DNA of 64,000 bases from Micropterix aruncella (lineage: Eukaryota; Arthropoda; Insecta; Lepidoptera; Micropterigidae), in contig OX155957.1 of the NCBI GenBank assembly GCA_944548615.1, forward strand, positions 8,531,597-8,595,596, written 5' to 3'. Shown here in pieces: positions 45,070 through 57,935 of the stretch. Numbering within the stretch: the stretch's first letter is position 1; every line of letters starts with the position of its first letter. The position numbers were made by a program, and so were the translations under genes. The notes under the pieces were generated by a model. It made no database searches, was not told where the DNA came from, and was given only the letters and a program-made list of their open reading frames with translations.

Positions 45070-45447
45070 GAGAGGCACTATGAGAAGAAGAATGAACTGG
45101 CAATAAATTTAATCAATTATGTATTTCTTTGGTAACTCTAATATTAATGCTAACAAGAAACGCTCAATTCTCTTCAACTCTGTCAGAAATGCTGACATGA
45201 CCGCGACATATTATATATTTCTGGTTGTTCGACCTAATGCTGAATGTAATTCTATAAATTGATACCATGATATATAACAGTTACTGACTTACCAGTTACT
45301 CCAAACAATTCAGCTGGTTATCATCTATGTCCTGTCTACATATTATTATCTTTAATCGCTTCATGATAGTACCTGAAAACAAGAGAAAAGTCCGATATTA
45401 AAAGTATATCAAGTTATATTTTTCAAGTATATCAGTTACAAGTTACA

Positions 45448-45756
45448 TTACACATCTAATAACATATTTTTTCCTTCCTTCAAGAACATTTTCTTTATTG
45501 GCTTCTGGTCGAACCGACGATTTTTATATTTATGTAAACCCTCATCAAATGTCGTGAAGTCGCTGTCGCCAATACGCTTATATACGTTCTTTCGGACTGA
45601 CAGACCGCAAGAGGCTTTACACGAACCGTGAAACTTTGCCGTTTCGATTTCCGCTCGGAATTGATTAAGCTGCCACGCCACAATACTTCCAGCCCTTTCG
45701 GCAACTTTTGACCTTTTGCGGTCGACCACTGAGGCCCATTTGCTCACTTTGTTCAA
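45448..45756 (-). other. 102-codon open frame of unknown nature
   Basis: The product begins MNKVSKWASVVDRKRSKVAE and is basic, with several cysteines in the middle (SCKASCGL). I recognise no domain, signal peptide or membrane segment. Codon composition is mixed, less AT-rich than the surroundings. It could be an exon or a transposon fragment; evidence for coding is weak. Confidence 0.2.
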
Positions 45757-46174
45757 AGTTTACAGACGGAGGATTTTCAAGAGTGGAACAGTCTTTTCAG
45801 ACAAAGCAGAACATTGTTCGGCGACGGGGAATGCACAGGTGTATAACGCAAATGCGTAATTAGTCGAGTAATGTTTCAGTTTTAAATGGCATGGGCTAAA
45901 TTAGGGCTGGATATTTTTACAGTGCATGTTCACACGAATAAAAATTATTGCAAAATATAAATATATAAAATCCATACAAGAATGGACACGTCATTTTTGA
46001 GCTATTTAAAAAAGTGGCGATATCGGTTGTTTGAGCGGTCAACGATATGCATAGCGTTAAAAATTTCTATATTACTTTTTTAAATATTGATTACCTAATT
46101 TACTCTTACCTCTATCAAATAGCGGTCGCTCGGCAAGTCAACCTTTTACATTTTTGGCTAAGAAAAATATTTAA

Positions 46175-46620
46175 TTAAGTTTTTTCGAAAATTTTATGAA
46201 TTAATGTCTTTATATGTGGATGTTTTGATGTAGAAATATAAATAATAAAAGCTATTCACATAGCAGCGAATCACTTTTCGAATCGGATTGGGAAGCGCTT
46301 AGGTTTAAAAAGGATGTATCTATGGATGTGCACAACATTTGGCTGTGCCATGTAATTTGAATGGAAGTCCCTTTGTTTCCGGTGAACGATTACCATTCAC
46401 CCATTCATATAAAAAACCAAGCATATTCTTTTGCAAAATAAAATCTCTCCAATAGAGCAGACTTAAAGCAAAAAACATTGAAAAAACCACATAGATTAAA
46501 TCAGCGAATCGGACGTTTCTTAAATATAGGATGACAATTCGAAATATTTTAAGATTTTAAGGTGTCCATTATTTAAAAAGATGATACAAGGATGCTGCGC
46601 TTGTAATCAGCCAGCCGTAA
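46175..46620 (+). repeat. family B, most diverged copy
   Basis: The blocks AATAATAAAAGCTATTCACA, TAGCAGCGAA, ATTGGGAAGCGCTTAGG, GGATGTGCACAAC, TGAACGATTACCATTCACCC, ATTCTTTTGCAAAA and AGCAAAAAACATTGAAAAAA align in order with the copy at 37.6 kb and more loosely with that at 34.1 kb. It is not flanked by (TA)n, so family B spreads independently of the microsatellite cluster. Confidence 0.7.
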
Positions 46621-47130
46621 AATCAAATTAAAAGTTTCTATAATAGAAACATTTTTTTTTTATTGAATGAAAATGTCTGGGCACAGAAATTCTTTCTCCA
46701 ATCTTTACCTCCTTCTTCTTTTCGCTCTCTCCCTGCTCTCTTTATGAGGTGTTACATCCTGATTAAACAATTTATCGCACTCCTTGTTAAGTAACGCTGG
46801 GTAACAGAATATTACATGCGAAACACGATCGTTTCAGTTTCGGGAGCGAAGCGGAAGCCTTCAGCAATTTCTGTATAACATAATAAAGCAGCGCTAACAA
46901 CTTTCATTTCGCTGGAATTTAATATATAAAATATCTTCCTGTTCGCGCAAGATACACAACAGCGCGCTTGTTAAAAGTATCGACCAGGCAATTTTGCTAC
47001 AGATCATAAAATAAAATGAGTACATTGTCTGAGGTAAAAACGTTTATAAAATTGCTCTAATTGAAGAGTAATAAAAACACGATGATAACGAAATCGGGGG
47101 ATACAGTTTCTTGTTGCAGCTCAGAAACTA
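46621..47130. other. intergenic DNA, nothing recognised
   Basis: I see no gene or shared repeat. T-rich runs lie at about 46650-46663 and 47130-47145; the latter may be the poly(A)-like end of the minus-strand RTE. Confidence 0.35.
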
Positions 47131-50030
47131 TTTTTTTTTTTTTATTTATTCCGTAGCCGGCGATTGGGGAGGGGGTCGCCCTCGCAGCCAATACGCTGCT
47201 GTCGGTGCCGCTGGATCTCGTACTCCATTCACGATTCGCTTCCATTCTTGACGATTTTTTGCCACGTCTCGAGCATCCCTAGCCGACAATCGTTGATTTT
47301 TAAGGTCGCCTTTGATGGTATTTAGCCAGGTTTTCTTCGGTGCCGATCGCTGAATTCTCCATTCTGTCGGACGGTCTCGCCAAAGAAGTTTACGTGGCAA
47401 GCGATTGTCGTTCATTCGGCAAACATGGCCGAACCATCGTAGTCGACGTTTTTGTACTTCTTCTTCGATCGTTGTTACTAGATCGCATCTTTCTCTAATG
47501 GTCTCGTTTCGAATTCGGTCGCGGAGTGAGACACCGAGAATCTGCCTCAAGCATCGCATTTGGAAGACTTCGAACTTTTTGAGGTCCGATTGTAGTAACG
47601 TCCACGTTTCCGATCCATAAAGAAGAATGGGAAGAACCAACGTTCGGTATAGTCGTACTTTGGTTTTGATGGTAATATTCATTCGCTTCCACATGCACCA
47701 CTTGAGCGAGGCGAATGTTGCTGTTGCCTGACCGATCCGGCTATGGACATCGGCCGTCGAAGCCACTTTCTTTTCCGTAACCAACGATCCTAAATAATTG
47801 AATTGTGGGACCTGTTCGATTTGGGTTCCATCGAGGTAAACGCTGGCCTTCGAACCGTCCGTAGTGAGCACTTTGGTCTTATCCGCATTGATTTTCAATC
47901 CATATGATTGAGCAATTCCGGATATGTCGTATAAAATGTCCGTTGCTTCGGCATCAGTGTCGGCGAAAACGGCGCTATCATCAGCGAACATCAAATCGGT
48001 TATGAAGTTTGATTCGTCGTATCTAACTCCGCGTCGACCGTCGAATGCTCTCCGCATAATCGCGTCGATCACCACGTTAAAAAGTAGCGGCGATGCGACG
48101 TCTCCTTGTCGAACACCAGTTTGAATCGGGAATTCCTCAGACAAATCGTTACGGATTCGAACGCTGCTGGTTAAGCCATCGTACGATGATTGGAGAAGTT
48201 TAATGATTTTTGGTGGCACGTGTTCTGTCTCCAAGGCACTCCATAAGCTGTTCCAATCGATGCAATCGAAGGCGGATTTAAAGTCTATGAAGACGACGAT
48301 TGTTCGTTTGCCGCACCGTATTCTTTCTTCCATTAGCTGACGAAGAGCGAATATCTGATCAATGCATCCTCGATATGGTCTAAATCCTGCTTGCTCCTCT
48401 CGGCTCGTTTGTTCTCGATGTTTTTGTAGCCTCGACTGTATGATTTTTGTAAATACTTTGCCGACTATTGAAAGAAGGCTAATACCGCGATAATTCTTGC
48501 ATTCTCTGCTATCGCCTTTCTTTAAAATTGGCACAACGATGGCTTTCTTCCATGCCGACGGAATACGATCCGATTGCCAAATATGCGTTAGGAGAACATG
48601 TAGTTGTTGTAATAGAATGTCACCTCCGGCTTTGATCATCTCGGCGGTAACTTGATCTGGACCCGGCGCTTTACCATTTTTCAGCGATTTTATTGCCGTT
48701 TTCACTTCGTTTATTGTTGGTTCGTTATCGGAAAACGGATTCGCCGGCTGATTGATAATCGGCGGTTGCGGTGCTGGACCTTGAGGCGGATCGTGATTGT
48801 GCAGCTGATTAAAGAATTCCCTCCACCGCTGCAGGCGCTCGTGGGGGGAGATCACGAAAGTTCCATCCGATTTCTTGATGTTGTCGTTCGTTGATGTTGT
48901 TTTCCCGCCTAACCGTCGGATTGTTTGGTATAGCGTCCGGTATTCGTGCCTCGATGCTGCTTCTTCCAATTCGGCTGCAACGTTATTCCAATGCGCTTCT
49001 CGTTCCGATTTCATTCTTTGTCGGACTTCTTTGTTCAATAATCGGTATTTTTCGAAATTGACGTGTTTCATCCGTTTTCGTTGGTCGACGAGGTCTAAAC
49101 AGTCGTCCGAAATCCATTGCTGCGTCCGTCGACGGATGGGTGGGCACAGCTCCGTTGCACACTTCACAAGGGACTCCGATAATTGCATTTCTTCAAAGTC
49201 GATATCGTCTGATATTACGAGCGTTGCGAATTTGTTGGATAGCGTGATTTGAAATTTCTGTCCAATGGCTGGGTCCTGTAGACATGCCCAGTTTCTCTTG
49301 GTTGGTGGTGGCGCTTTTTTCTTCGCTCGTTGTAGTCGCATTTGTAATTTCGCTCGAACGAGATAGTGATCCGATCCGCAATCGGGTCCACGCATCGCCC
49401 GTACGTCTTTGACTGTTGATCGAAATCTCGAATTGATTAAAATGTAGTCCAACATTGCTGAATCTTTACCGGACGGATTTCGCCACGTTAGTTGATGTTT
49501 GCGGGGATGACGAAATATGCTGTTTCCGACGATCATGTTGTTCGACAATGCGAATGATAACAGGCGTAGTCCATTGTCGTTAATTTCGCCGTGTCCAAAT
49601 CTTCCCATCGTTTCTTCCCAACCCGTCCGATCTACACCCGTATGTGCATTAAAGTCGCCCGCTAGTATAATTAATTCGGTTCGGGGTATCGTATCCAGCG
49701 TGTGTTGAAGCTGGTAGTAGAATTCATCTTTGTTCGTATCCGGGCTCATCTCGGTTGGCGCGTAAACGGAAACGATATGGGTCTTGATTGTTCCATCGAT
49801 GGTGATAACTGCTAAGCGCTCGGATATCGGTTGAAACGCAATAACGCTGCCGGCAGCTCGGCGATCGACCATGAAGCCGACCCCGGCCTCTCGTTTGTCG
49901 CCTCCGGAATAAAATAGCGTCATCGTCTCGTCGATTGTTGGCGGATCAATTGTCATTGTTCCCGATCCCGTGAGTCGTAATTCCGATAATGCGGCGATCG
50001 ATATTTTGCATTTCGCTAATTCCATTGCTA
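47131..50030 (-). mobile_element. RTE-like LINE, nearly full-length
   Basis: The element is defined by the single long ORF and the GGAATAAAT-type 3' end (minus strand) that also occurs in the truncated copy at 42.1 kb. Beyond the 5' end of the ORF, endonuclease similarity stops abruptly at about 50028, so roughly 30 residues and any 5'UTR are missing. No target-site duplication is evident. It is the best preserved mobile element in the window. Confidence 0.88.
47146..50025 (-). CDS. RTE-like endonuclease/reverse transcriptase polyprotein (959 aa)
   Basis: It nicks target DNA with an apurinic-type endonuclease and copies its RNA there. Domain order: AP-endonuclease (about residues 1-225), linker, RT (about 435-720), C-terminal domain. 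Endonuclease residues seen: E15 (ALSELRL), Y88 (VSVYAP), GDFNAH (123-128), D193 (LDYIL) and SDH (218-220). RT motifs: NGKAPGPDQ (450-458), NYRGISLLS (511-519), motif A DFKSAFD (D581), motif B GVRQGD (637-642) and FADD (680-683). The C-terminal region has YGSETW and RRLRWFGHVCRM, typical of RTE-type LINEs. No stop or frameshift in 2.88 kb and intact catalytic residues suggest recent insertion. The start is an internal methionine: the usual N-terminal TWNVRTL block is absent, so the copy is 5'-truncated by about 30 codons and probably non-autonomous. Confidence 0.93.
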   Translation of the reverse strand: MELAKCKISIAALSELRLTGSGTMTIDPPTIDETMTLFYSGGDKREAGVGFMVDRRAAGSVIAFQPISERLAVITIDGTIKTHIVSVYAPTEMSPDTNKDEFYYQLQHTLDTIPRTELIILAGDFNAHTGVDRTGWEETMGRFGHGEINDNGLRLLSFALSNNMIVGNSIFRHPRKHQLTWRNPSGKDSAMLDYILINSRFRSTVKDVRAMRGPDCGSDHYLVRAKLQMRLQRAKKKAPPPTKRNWACLQDPAIGQKFQITLSNKFATLVISDDIDFEEMQLSESLVKCATELCPPIRRRTQQWISDDCLDLVDQRKRMKHVNFEKYRLLNKEVRQRMKSEREAHWNNVAAELEEAASRHEYRTLYQTIRRLGGKTTSTNDNIKKSDGTFVISPHERLQRWREFFNQLHNHDPPQGPAPQPPIINQPANPFSDNEPTINEVKTAIKSLKNGKAPGPDQVTAEMIKAGGDILLQQLHVLLTHIWQSDRIPSAWKKAIVVPILKKGDSRECKNYRGISLLSIVGKVFTKIIQSRLQKHREQTSREEQAGFRPYRGCIDQIFALRQLMEERIRCGKRTIVVFIDFKSAFDCIDWNSLWSALETEHVPPKIIKLLQSSYDGLTSSVRIRNDLSEEFPIQTGVRQGDVASPLLFNVVIDAIMRRAFDGRRGVRYDESNFITDLMFADDSAVFADTDAEATDILYDISGIAQSYGLKINADKTKVLTTDGSKASVYLDGTQIEQVPQFNYLGSLVTEKKVASTADVHSRIGQATATFASLKWCMWKRMNITIKTKVRLYRTLVLPILLYGSETWTLLQSDLKKFEVFQMRCLRQILGVSLRDRIRNETIRERCDLVTTIEEEVQKRRLRWFGHVCRMNDNRLPRKLLWRDRPTEWRIQRSAPKKTWLNTIKGDLKNQRLSARDARDVAKNRQEWKRIVNGVRDPAAPTAAYWLRGRPPPQSPATE

Positions 50031-50092
50031 TTATTTATATAGAACTTCAAAATAAACAACGTGATATGAAATCGGAGACTAAGGGCCGGGCC

Positions 50093-50526
50093 ACACGACG
50101 CGGAGCCTGAGCGGTGCCGCTGCGGCGTCCTACATACAAATATCCATGGTATGTCACACGGTGCGTTCCGGCGTCGTTCCGGCGTCGCACCGGGGTATGC
50201 GCCGGAGCGGAACCGCTTAGTTGTTAAATGCAGTCGAATGAGGGTACATGCTTGCCTGTTTTATTTGTTTTCACGTATTTGTATCCTTTTCTTTCGTGGG
50301 CTCTTATCCCACTTTATCAAAAGTGGTTTATAAGATACTCAAGTGCTTAGGATGCAAAAGTGGTTTGGGGGGGGGGGGGTTGGCATTGATTATCTCATTT
50401 CACTAGTCTTACGTACAATTTACAATTTACTATTCGCCCACTGCGGCGCCGTGCACTGTACGTGTGTACGCCATACGGCGAGATCTTTGCGGTGCGGCGC
50501 CGCAACGCATCGCGTGGACCGGCTCT
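50093..50526. mobile_element. MITE-like GC-rich element with GGGCCGG terminal inverted repeats
   Basis: GGGCCGGGCCACACGACGCG at 50093 is mirrored by an imperfect complement, CGCATCGCGTGGACCGGCTC, ending at 50526. The interior contains GCGCCGGAGCGG-like words and a pure G-run (about 50369-50381). It lies next to the 5' end of the RTE element. No coding capacity. Confidence 0.5.
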
Positions 50527-50573
50527 ATCGCGGTTTTTTGACATTATAAATAAGATAAAAACGAATTTACAGC

Positions 50574-50640
50574 GTGAATTGTGTATCACCCGACGTTTCG
50601 GCGACGTTACAGCCGCCGTTGTCTAGGGTTGACTGAAAGA
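50574..50640 (+). repeat. fragment of the 18.5-kb foldback family
   Basis: GCGTGAATT, CGACGTTTCGGCGACGTTAC and GCCGCCGTTGTCTAGGGTT match the left arm of the foldback element at 18520-18585 in order. Only the outer ~65 bp of one arm is present. Confidence 0.65.
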
Positions 50641-50688
50641 GCTACGCTAGCGCGACGCTATAGTTTATGCTGTATGTTTTAAACAAAA

Positions 50689-51955
<1,267 letters not shown>

Positions 51956-52142
51956 AGTGCTTAATAATTGGGGGAGGCCTATGTCGAAGAACAACCTGAT
52001 CAGGAAACTAGCTGATGAAGAACATGTTATCCTATTTCGAAATTACATTTAAAATACTAATGTTTTATAAGTATCACATAAGGCAAAATTGTACAATACG
52101 GTCAGTGAATAAAGGCTTTTATTATTATTATTATTATTATAT
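51956..52142 (+). repeat. probable RTE-like LINE 3' end with (TTA)n tail
   Basis: GGGGGAGGCCTATGTC resembles the conserved 3' end word of RTE-like LINEs in insects. About 150 bp later AATAAAGGC is followed by a (TTATTA)n run at about 52119-52141, the usual tail form. No recognisable protein lies just upstream. A weak call. Confidence 0.4.
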
Positions 52143-52359
52143 ACACATACGTCTCGTAAAATGGGTGAAAGAAATATTGAACAAGCTTATGCTTATGTGC
52201 GACACAGTCGGCAGCTCCCAAAAACCGATGGTTGGACATGTCCTGGAAGACCTGGTTAAAAGTGAAACTTAAGTGTAGTTGACACCTCTAAGTGCCCCAA
52301 TGGCGATTTGGTTTTTATTTTTTGTTTAGGGAGGGGGGGGGGTCTGGAAATGCTCTTAA

Positions 52360-52799
52360 ATGTTTCCAAAGCAGCGGTAGTGGTTGTTGACCTGTTATCA
52401 GGTACTCTTGAAACGACCAGTTGTGCGACCACGCCCAATTCCGTTGAACTGCTCAACGATCCGATCCCGTGTGAAATACGAGCAGAGGGCGCCACGGTCC
52501 GCGATACATTCGAACAGAATTACCGCTAACATCAGGTAGAGGCCGCGCAAGCGACTTTGAAGAAATACGTCCGGAGAAATTCGACCGGGCGGACGGAGAA
52601 ATCCAGCCAAATCTGGTAGTGAGTTCGCCAGGCTACCTGCTGGGTTCACTTCCCAGTGCCACATGATAAGGCGTTGGACTCTCACGGGCTCGTCGGTGGA
52701 GCTAGTGAGAAATCTCTATGTTCACCCCACGGTTGAAATAATGATTTTATATCGTTACACAAAACCCTGGGGTGGTGAGTTCGCCCGTAGTAGTTGACA
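52360..52799 (-). repeat. GC-rich dispersed repeat family A, copy 5 (inverted)
   Basis: The order is GACCTG, ATCCGATCCCGTGTGAAATA, ACATCAGGTAGAGGCCGCGC, AAATCCAGCCAAATCTGG, AAGGCGTTGGACTCTCACGG, and the terminal GAGTTCGCCCGTAGTAGTTG. The last is the complement of the left end of copy 1. Confidence 0.7.
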
Positions 52800-53258
52800 G
52801 ATTTTTATTACCCACCCACCGCCCCCGCTAGAAAGAAAGCTATAAAAACTCAACCGCATAATTTGAGAATGCCAGTCTGCAACGGTCACGGATACGAGTT
52901 CGAAGTAGCAGATACGTCTCGGAAACGGGTATTTTCATGCAAAATAGAAACTACCGTCTGCATTCATGATCGTATGCAAAACACGCTCATAGAATGTAAC
53001 TTCGACGTATATGTGCATAGTAAGGGGAAGCGATGTCAGAATTAAGTGAATATTTAATGGCATGGTTCTAATATTTCCATGACCTCCATACCTCAAAAAT
53101 GTAAATGTGTAAGTATGAAACGAAAAAATTCCTATTATTCCTGGATGTTTGTTTGTTTATACTCTTTATTGTGAAATTTCACAATGAGCGGGTTTATTGT
53201 TACTCGACAATCTCTTTCAGCCAACCGTAGGGTAATAGATGTCTCGACTTAGAGGTGT
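52800..53258. other. intergenic DNA between family A copies
   Basis: A plus-strand frame of 83 codons (52794-53045) is present but unrecognised: MTDFYYPPTAPARKKAIKTQ at its start, with four cysteines later. Its start overlaps the repeat end. Nothing else is visible. Confidence 0.3.
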
Positions 53259-53754
53259 CAACTACAACGGGCGAACACGTCACCACAGGAAGTTTTAACG
53301 ATATTTGATCGTTCTGCCTACCGTGTGGTGAGCGTAGAAAACTTGGGACGAAACAGTCCACTGTCTAGTTTCGTCACTTGCTCGTAAGATACCAACGCCT
53401 TACCGCGAGAAGCCGGGTATGCAGACTAGCGGACCAACACTCGCGCCATTACTTTCAATTACAACCAGATTTCTCCGGCCTCCCGACTGGTTACGGACTC
53501 GAGGTCGTTAGCGCGGCCCTCTCCTTTGTGTAGCGGTGATTCAGTGTCTGTCTACCGAATCTATCGCGGACCACGACGTCCTTTGCCCGGCTGTTTACCA
53601 GGTATTAGGTAGCGGAATGATCTTTTCAAGAGCAGTTTCCGGAATTCTCCTGGCGAGAGAATTCTGCGCTGCCTGCAGTATCTCGGTTGATGGTCAGACT
53701 TCGGCAGCCTATCTCACAGTCCGAGACCTACTAAGATTCTCACAGTTTGATTCC
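53259..53754 (+). repeat. GC-rich dispersed repeat family A, copy 6
   Basis: It starts GTCAACTACAACGGGCGAAC and follows copy 1 in order through CCAACGCCTTACCGCGAGA, ACGGACTCGAGGTCG, ATCTATCGCGGACCACGACG and GGATTA-less variants. It is followed almost immediately by an inverted copy. Confidence 0.75.
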
Positions 53755-53763
53755 TAATGGTTC

Positions 53764-54290
53764 TTTGAAGCTTGGGTGGTGTTGGGCAAACTCTATATCA
53801 TCTGGCCTGCCCAACTCGTGGCTCAACTCCCATCCGGTAGCCTTCTCGACGAGGGACTTAACCTGTCAGGTCCGCTGTGACCTTTCGCCACGGATGAGCA
53901 TTCGGGGGAGCACCTCACGCGGAACTGAACGATAGACGGACTAGCCGGTTTGCTACCCACTCTGCCCATCTGGCGAATAACAGGGTGGAAACATGCGTTT
54001 CTTCGAGAGTGAGGGTAGTGGTCGACCTGACGCCATATATCTTTGAAACGATTCATTGGCCACGCGGACAAAGGGCGCCTCGATCCGCAATATATTCAAA
54101 CTGAATAACCGCTAGGTAGAGGCCACGCAAGCGACTACGAACCTGCGAATAGACTAGAGGGTAAAGAAATCCGGCCAAATCTAGTAGTGAGGGCGTGAGG
54201 TCGGTCAGCTGTTTTTCGATTCCCAGAGATTCGCGGTAAGGCGTTGGAGTCTCACGGGCATGTGCGTAGTGTCTCACGGTGGACTGTGTT
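53764..54290 (-). repeat. GC-rich dispersed repeat family A, copy 7 (inverted)
   Basis: It starts with GCTTGGGTGGTGTTGGGCAA (complement of the copy 2 right end) and includes GGTCGACCTGACG, AATAACCGCTAGGTAGAGGC and TAAGGCGTTGGAGTCTCACG. It faces copy 6 tail to tail, giving a potential large stem. Confidence 0.75.
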
Positions 54291-54317
54291 GTCCCTAAGT
54301 GTTATATTGTATTGACT

Positions 54318-54738
54318 GTTGTATTGTTTCCTATAGAGCGGGGGTAGCTGTCTACCTTACGGCGACTGCTCTTGAAATGACCATTGGCCATCCGATCCCG
54401 GTTCAGAGTCGGGCAAAGGACGCCTTGGTCCGCGATAGATTCGGTGCACTCCGTTTCACCGCTTCGTAAGGGAGAGGACCGCGCAAGCGACCTCGAACTC
54501 GGAACCAATCGAGAGACCGGAGAAATCTGGTCACAATTGGAAGTGAGGGCGCGAGTATCTCGAGCCCGCCGGGTTTATTCCTGGCTCACTCGCGGTAAGG
54601 CGTTGGACTCTCACGGGTTGTGACGTAGCTGGACGTAGGATTGTACTGTCCAAAGTCTTCTACGTTCACTGCAGGGCGACAGAACGACTAATCGTTAAAA
54701 CGTCCTGTGGTGACAGGCTCGCCCGTTGTAGTCGACAC
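54318..54738 (-). repeat. GC-rich dispersed repeat family A, copy 8 (inverted)
   Basis: It starts TTGTTTCCTATAGAGCGGGG, the complement of the block near the right end of copies 1 and 3. It continues through GATAGATTCGG, GGACCGCGCAAGCGACCTCG and AAGGCGTTGGACTCTCACGG to GGCTCGCCCGTTGTAGTCGA. It is a closer relative of copies 1 and 3 than of copy 7. Confidence 0.8.
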
Positions 54739-54774
54739 CGCAAGATGTCCCTAAGTCTGCGTTGACCCCACTGT

Positions 54775-54845
54775 TGTAACAATGATCTAATATTGTTAAA
54801 CCGTCATGTGGTGTCGCGTTCGCCTGCAGTACTTGACAAGTCCAA
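54775..54845 (-). repeat. family A terminal fragment
   Basis: About 70 bp ending GTTCGCCTGCAGTACTTGAC resembles the terminal part of family A again, just outside copy 8. Confidence 0.45.
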
Positions 54846-57800
54846 AGTTCAATACCGGTTATGTCCTGCTGCGTCGCTTTGGTAAAATTGACAGTACTTG
54901 CACATTCTTTTTGGCCGAGTAAAAACAGACCGAGCAAATAGTTTAATTTAAATTGATTTTCCGGGAATTCTGTCTCGATCTCTAATTGTTTGATTACGAG
55001 GAAATAAAATTCCTGAGTTGCTTATTTTAAACATTTCGGGTTCTATGATATATTTTGATTATATCAGGAGAAAATATTATATTATGGACATCAAGCTATA
55101 ACCAGCTGAAATCGAACTAGAGTTCCGTTTCATGCGCAGTCTACAATCAGGTTAGTTTAAGGTGTGGTTACTGTTTACGAATTGCCATAAAAACTATTTT
55201 AAATTAATATTTCTACATATTATGTATGTCACGTGCAGTGTGCCCACTCCCCAGAAAACAAGGCGAAAATACCATATATCAGTTTAATTATTCTACTAAT
55301 TGGTGTCGACATTGCATTACCCGTAATTCCCCGGGGGCTACAAGCCAAAATTTAATTAATAAAACAAACCGAAAACCATTCGATAAACCGTACAAAGTAT
55401 TATACAACGTATAAAGTATAATACATAACTAATTGTAAATAGCTTATTAAGTACAACACAAAGAAAAAATTACAAAATACACCTCGATCAAAACATACGC
55501 TTACCGAGTGCACTCCCAATGGGGTGGGGCCTGATTTAGAAAATAGCAGAATATTACCATAATAATAATAAATGATTTATTTGAGGGGTCGATCAAATAC
55601 ACAAAAACAAACAAAATTACAAATTGAAACTGAAAATAGACAAAGACTATGGAATAAAACTACAAACGCTGCAAATTAGCGGTATTCTCAAGATATCTCT
55701 TAGCCTAGTTTTCAGGACTTACCTATTACTGGTACCACAATGAGTAGGTCAATGAGAATCAATAGGAAAATTTGGTCTATTATCATATATTAAAAAAAAA
55801 TACAAGATGGGCTATAAATACTCCCTAATGTTACTTGCTAATAACTTTTAGTGAAAAAAAAATATTATTTTCGTTTATGTCATTTTGCGTTTCTCTTTTC
55901 AACGTATCCAGAGTTAGAAATTTCTAGATGGATATTTTCCTTCGGTTACAGCCATGAACCTTAATCTTCAAATAACCCTCTCAAAACGATATGTGTAAGG
56001 TAGCACCATCCTGCTGTAACTATCTGATGGGTTACGGTAATAACGATCAATTTAAAAATTTACGAACTTAATATATTACCCTTTAGCAAGGCTTTGTTTG
56101 TGTGAGAAAAGAATATATTTTGTCTGTAAACCGAATACAGTAGAATTTCTAAAAAAAACCATTTTACTTAGATTTATACTTCATAAAAAAAAACCTTATT
56201 TTTAAAAAAAATACATTAACCCTTCATATATTCTGTAACCTGCTTTACCACGTTTGTTTCCAAGAAATTCTTTAAAAATACATCTTTTATATTATTACAG
56301 CCAGCACTATTCCGCTGGAGCACCCCACCGCCCTATTCCATAACAATATTCACATTTCATTACTATAAACGTAATTAAACGCTCTGGGTCTTCGTTACGT
56401 AAGTACTTTGAACGTACAGCGTTATTGTAACGTTAATTCTTAAAGCACCGACGGAGTAGTCGCTAATGTTACCCGAAGGGTAACTTAAAACCGTCTACAT
56501 TATTGTTATTAGTATGACGAGAGGGGGAGAAGGGGGAGGGGTGGTAGAGGGGGTTTAAGAATCGCATCCGTAGACTACGCTTTCAGGAGTTAACCCTTAA
56601 TTGCAACGTGATGGAAATTTTCATCGAAACATCCAAAAGATATAGGTTTCCTTTCAACTGCCAATTGTCAATTGTAACTATGCACAAAATGCTGTTCTTT
56701 ATAGAGCTTGTCATCATTAGAACTCGGTGTTTATGGATGCTGATATATTTGCCACAACCCCAGATACATTAAAAAATCTAATTATGAATATATTACAATT
56801 TAATTAAGTAATCTTTTTATTATGAAAATAGTTATTCTCCTCTTATCTTTGTATTTACATAACTCATTCCTTTTTTCTATTTTTCGTTCATATAAAATGA
56901 GTCATTACATAATTATATATCTTATTTTCTTATTACTATTTATTTAATAATTAATTCATTTATTGACATATTAATATACTTACATGTTTATGAATCTATT
57001 TACTGCTTTTTTCTGCTCTATTTACTTTATATTTACTCTTTTAATACTTTGGACTGTTTAGTAACTTAGTAATTAGGTACTTTTCAGAATATTTTCTGTT
57101 TATTTAAAAAACCCTAAAAATTTCACTTTTTTAAAATGCTTGTATATTTTAAACTTTTCTTTTATATGAAATAACGCACTATATGACCGTTTAACTGGTG
57201 GAAACATATAAGTGGTTTATGTTTGTTATATTTTGATTAAGTAAATATGTTTTCTTGTTTCCTGAATAAAATAAAATTTTAAAAAAATGTATAAAATAAT
57301 GTATGGTGTTTACTTTTTTGTGTCTGGCAACTTTTAAAAAGACTAATGAATAAAACAGAACGCATTCAATCGAAAAAAACCTTCGTCTGTCATATGTCTG
57401 TTTTCGGAAGGTTGTTTGTATTTACGATTTACGGTGCAAAAATATCGATTTTTAGGACATTTGCGTAAATAAGCCGGTGAAAAAATACAATGCCGGTGAA
57501 AAAAGGTTAGTATTGCGAGGACTGCTAAAACTTGTGAAGGAAAACATAAATATTTGGCATAAAATTAAACAATACGGAAGGAGTTCTCTGCGGTGCAAAT
57601 ACCCACAGTGCGAAGGTAATCTACAATAAATTAATAGTTTAAAAAAACACTAAACACACGCTTTTATAAATGCACGTAAAAACCAAAAATGATATTATTA
57701 ACCACCCTCATGCCATTCAGTCCTCGGCACGTTTCTCACCTTGGCTTGGGTGGGATCTTTAACAACCTACTACGCTGTTTACACGTCAATATACATCGTA

Positions 57801-57935
57801 TATAGATATATCACTATTATTCTATTTACACTCTCCATGTACAGGTCTATATACATTTTATAAGGCACCTATGTCAATATTTACACTATTTACACTCAAT
57901 ATTTACAATTCAATATATAATAGGTTTGTTATAAC
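54846..57935. other. 3-kb AT-rich stretch without recognised genes
   Basis: A minus-strand LINE-like 3' end may lie at about 55555-55585 (complement reads CAAATAAATCATTTATTATT). A purine-rich G-tract region lies at about 56520-56560. The 62-codon frame at 55226-55414 is unrecognised. The rest is AT-rich with no visible structure. Confidence 0.35.

Noticed and set aside
47405..49708. Several plus-strand frames across 47.4-49.7 kb
   Set aside because: They are antisense shadows of the 959-codon RTE frame.
52360..54738. Family A as a tRNA-derived SINE (TTAAGGCGTTGG and GGGTTCACTTCCC words)
   Set aside because: A-box- and B-box-like words are in the wrong order and not conserved between copies, and there is no A-tail.
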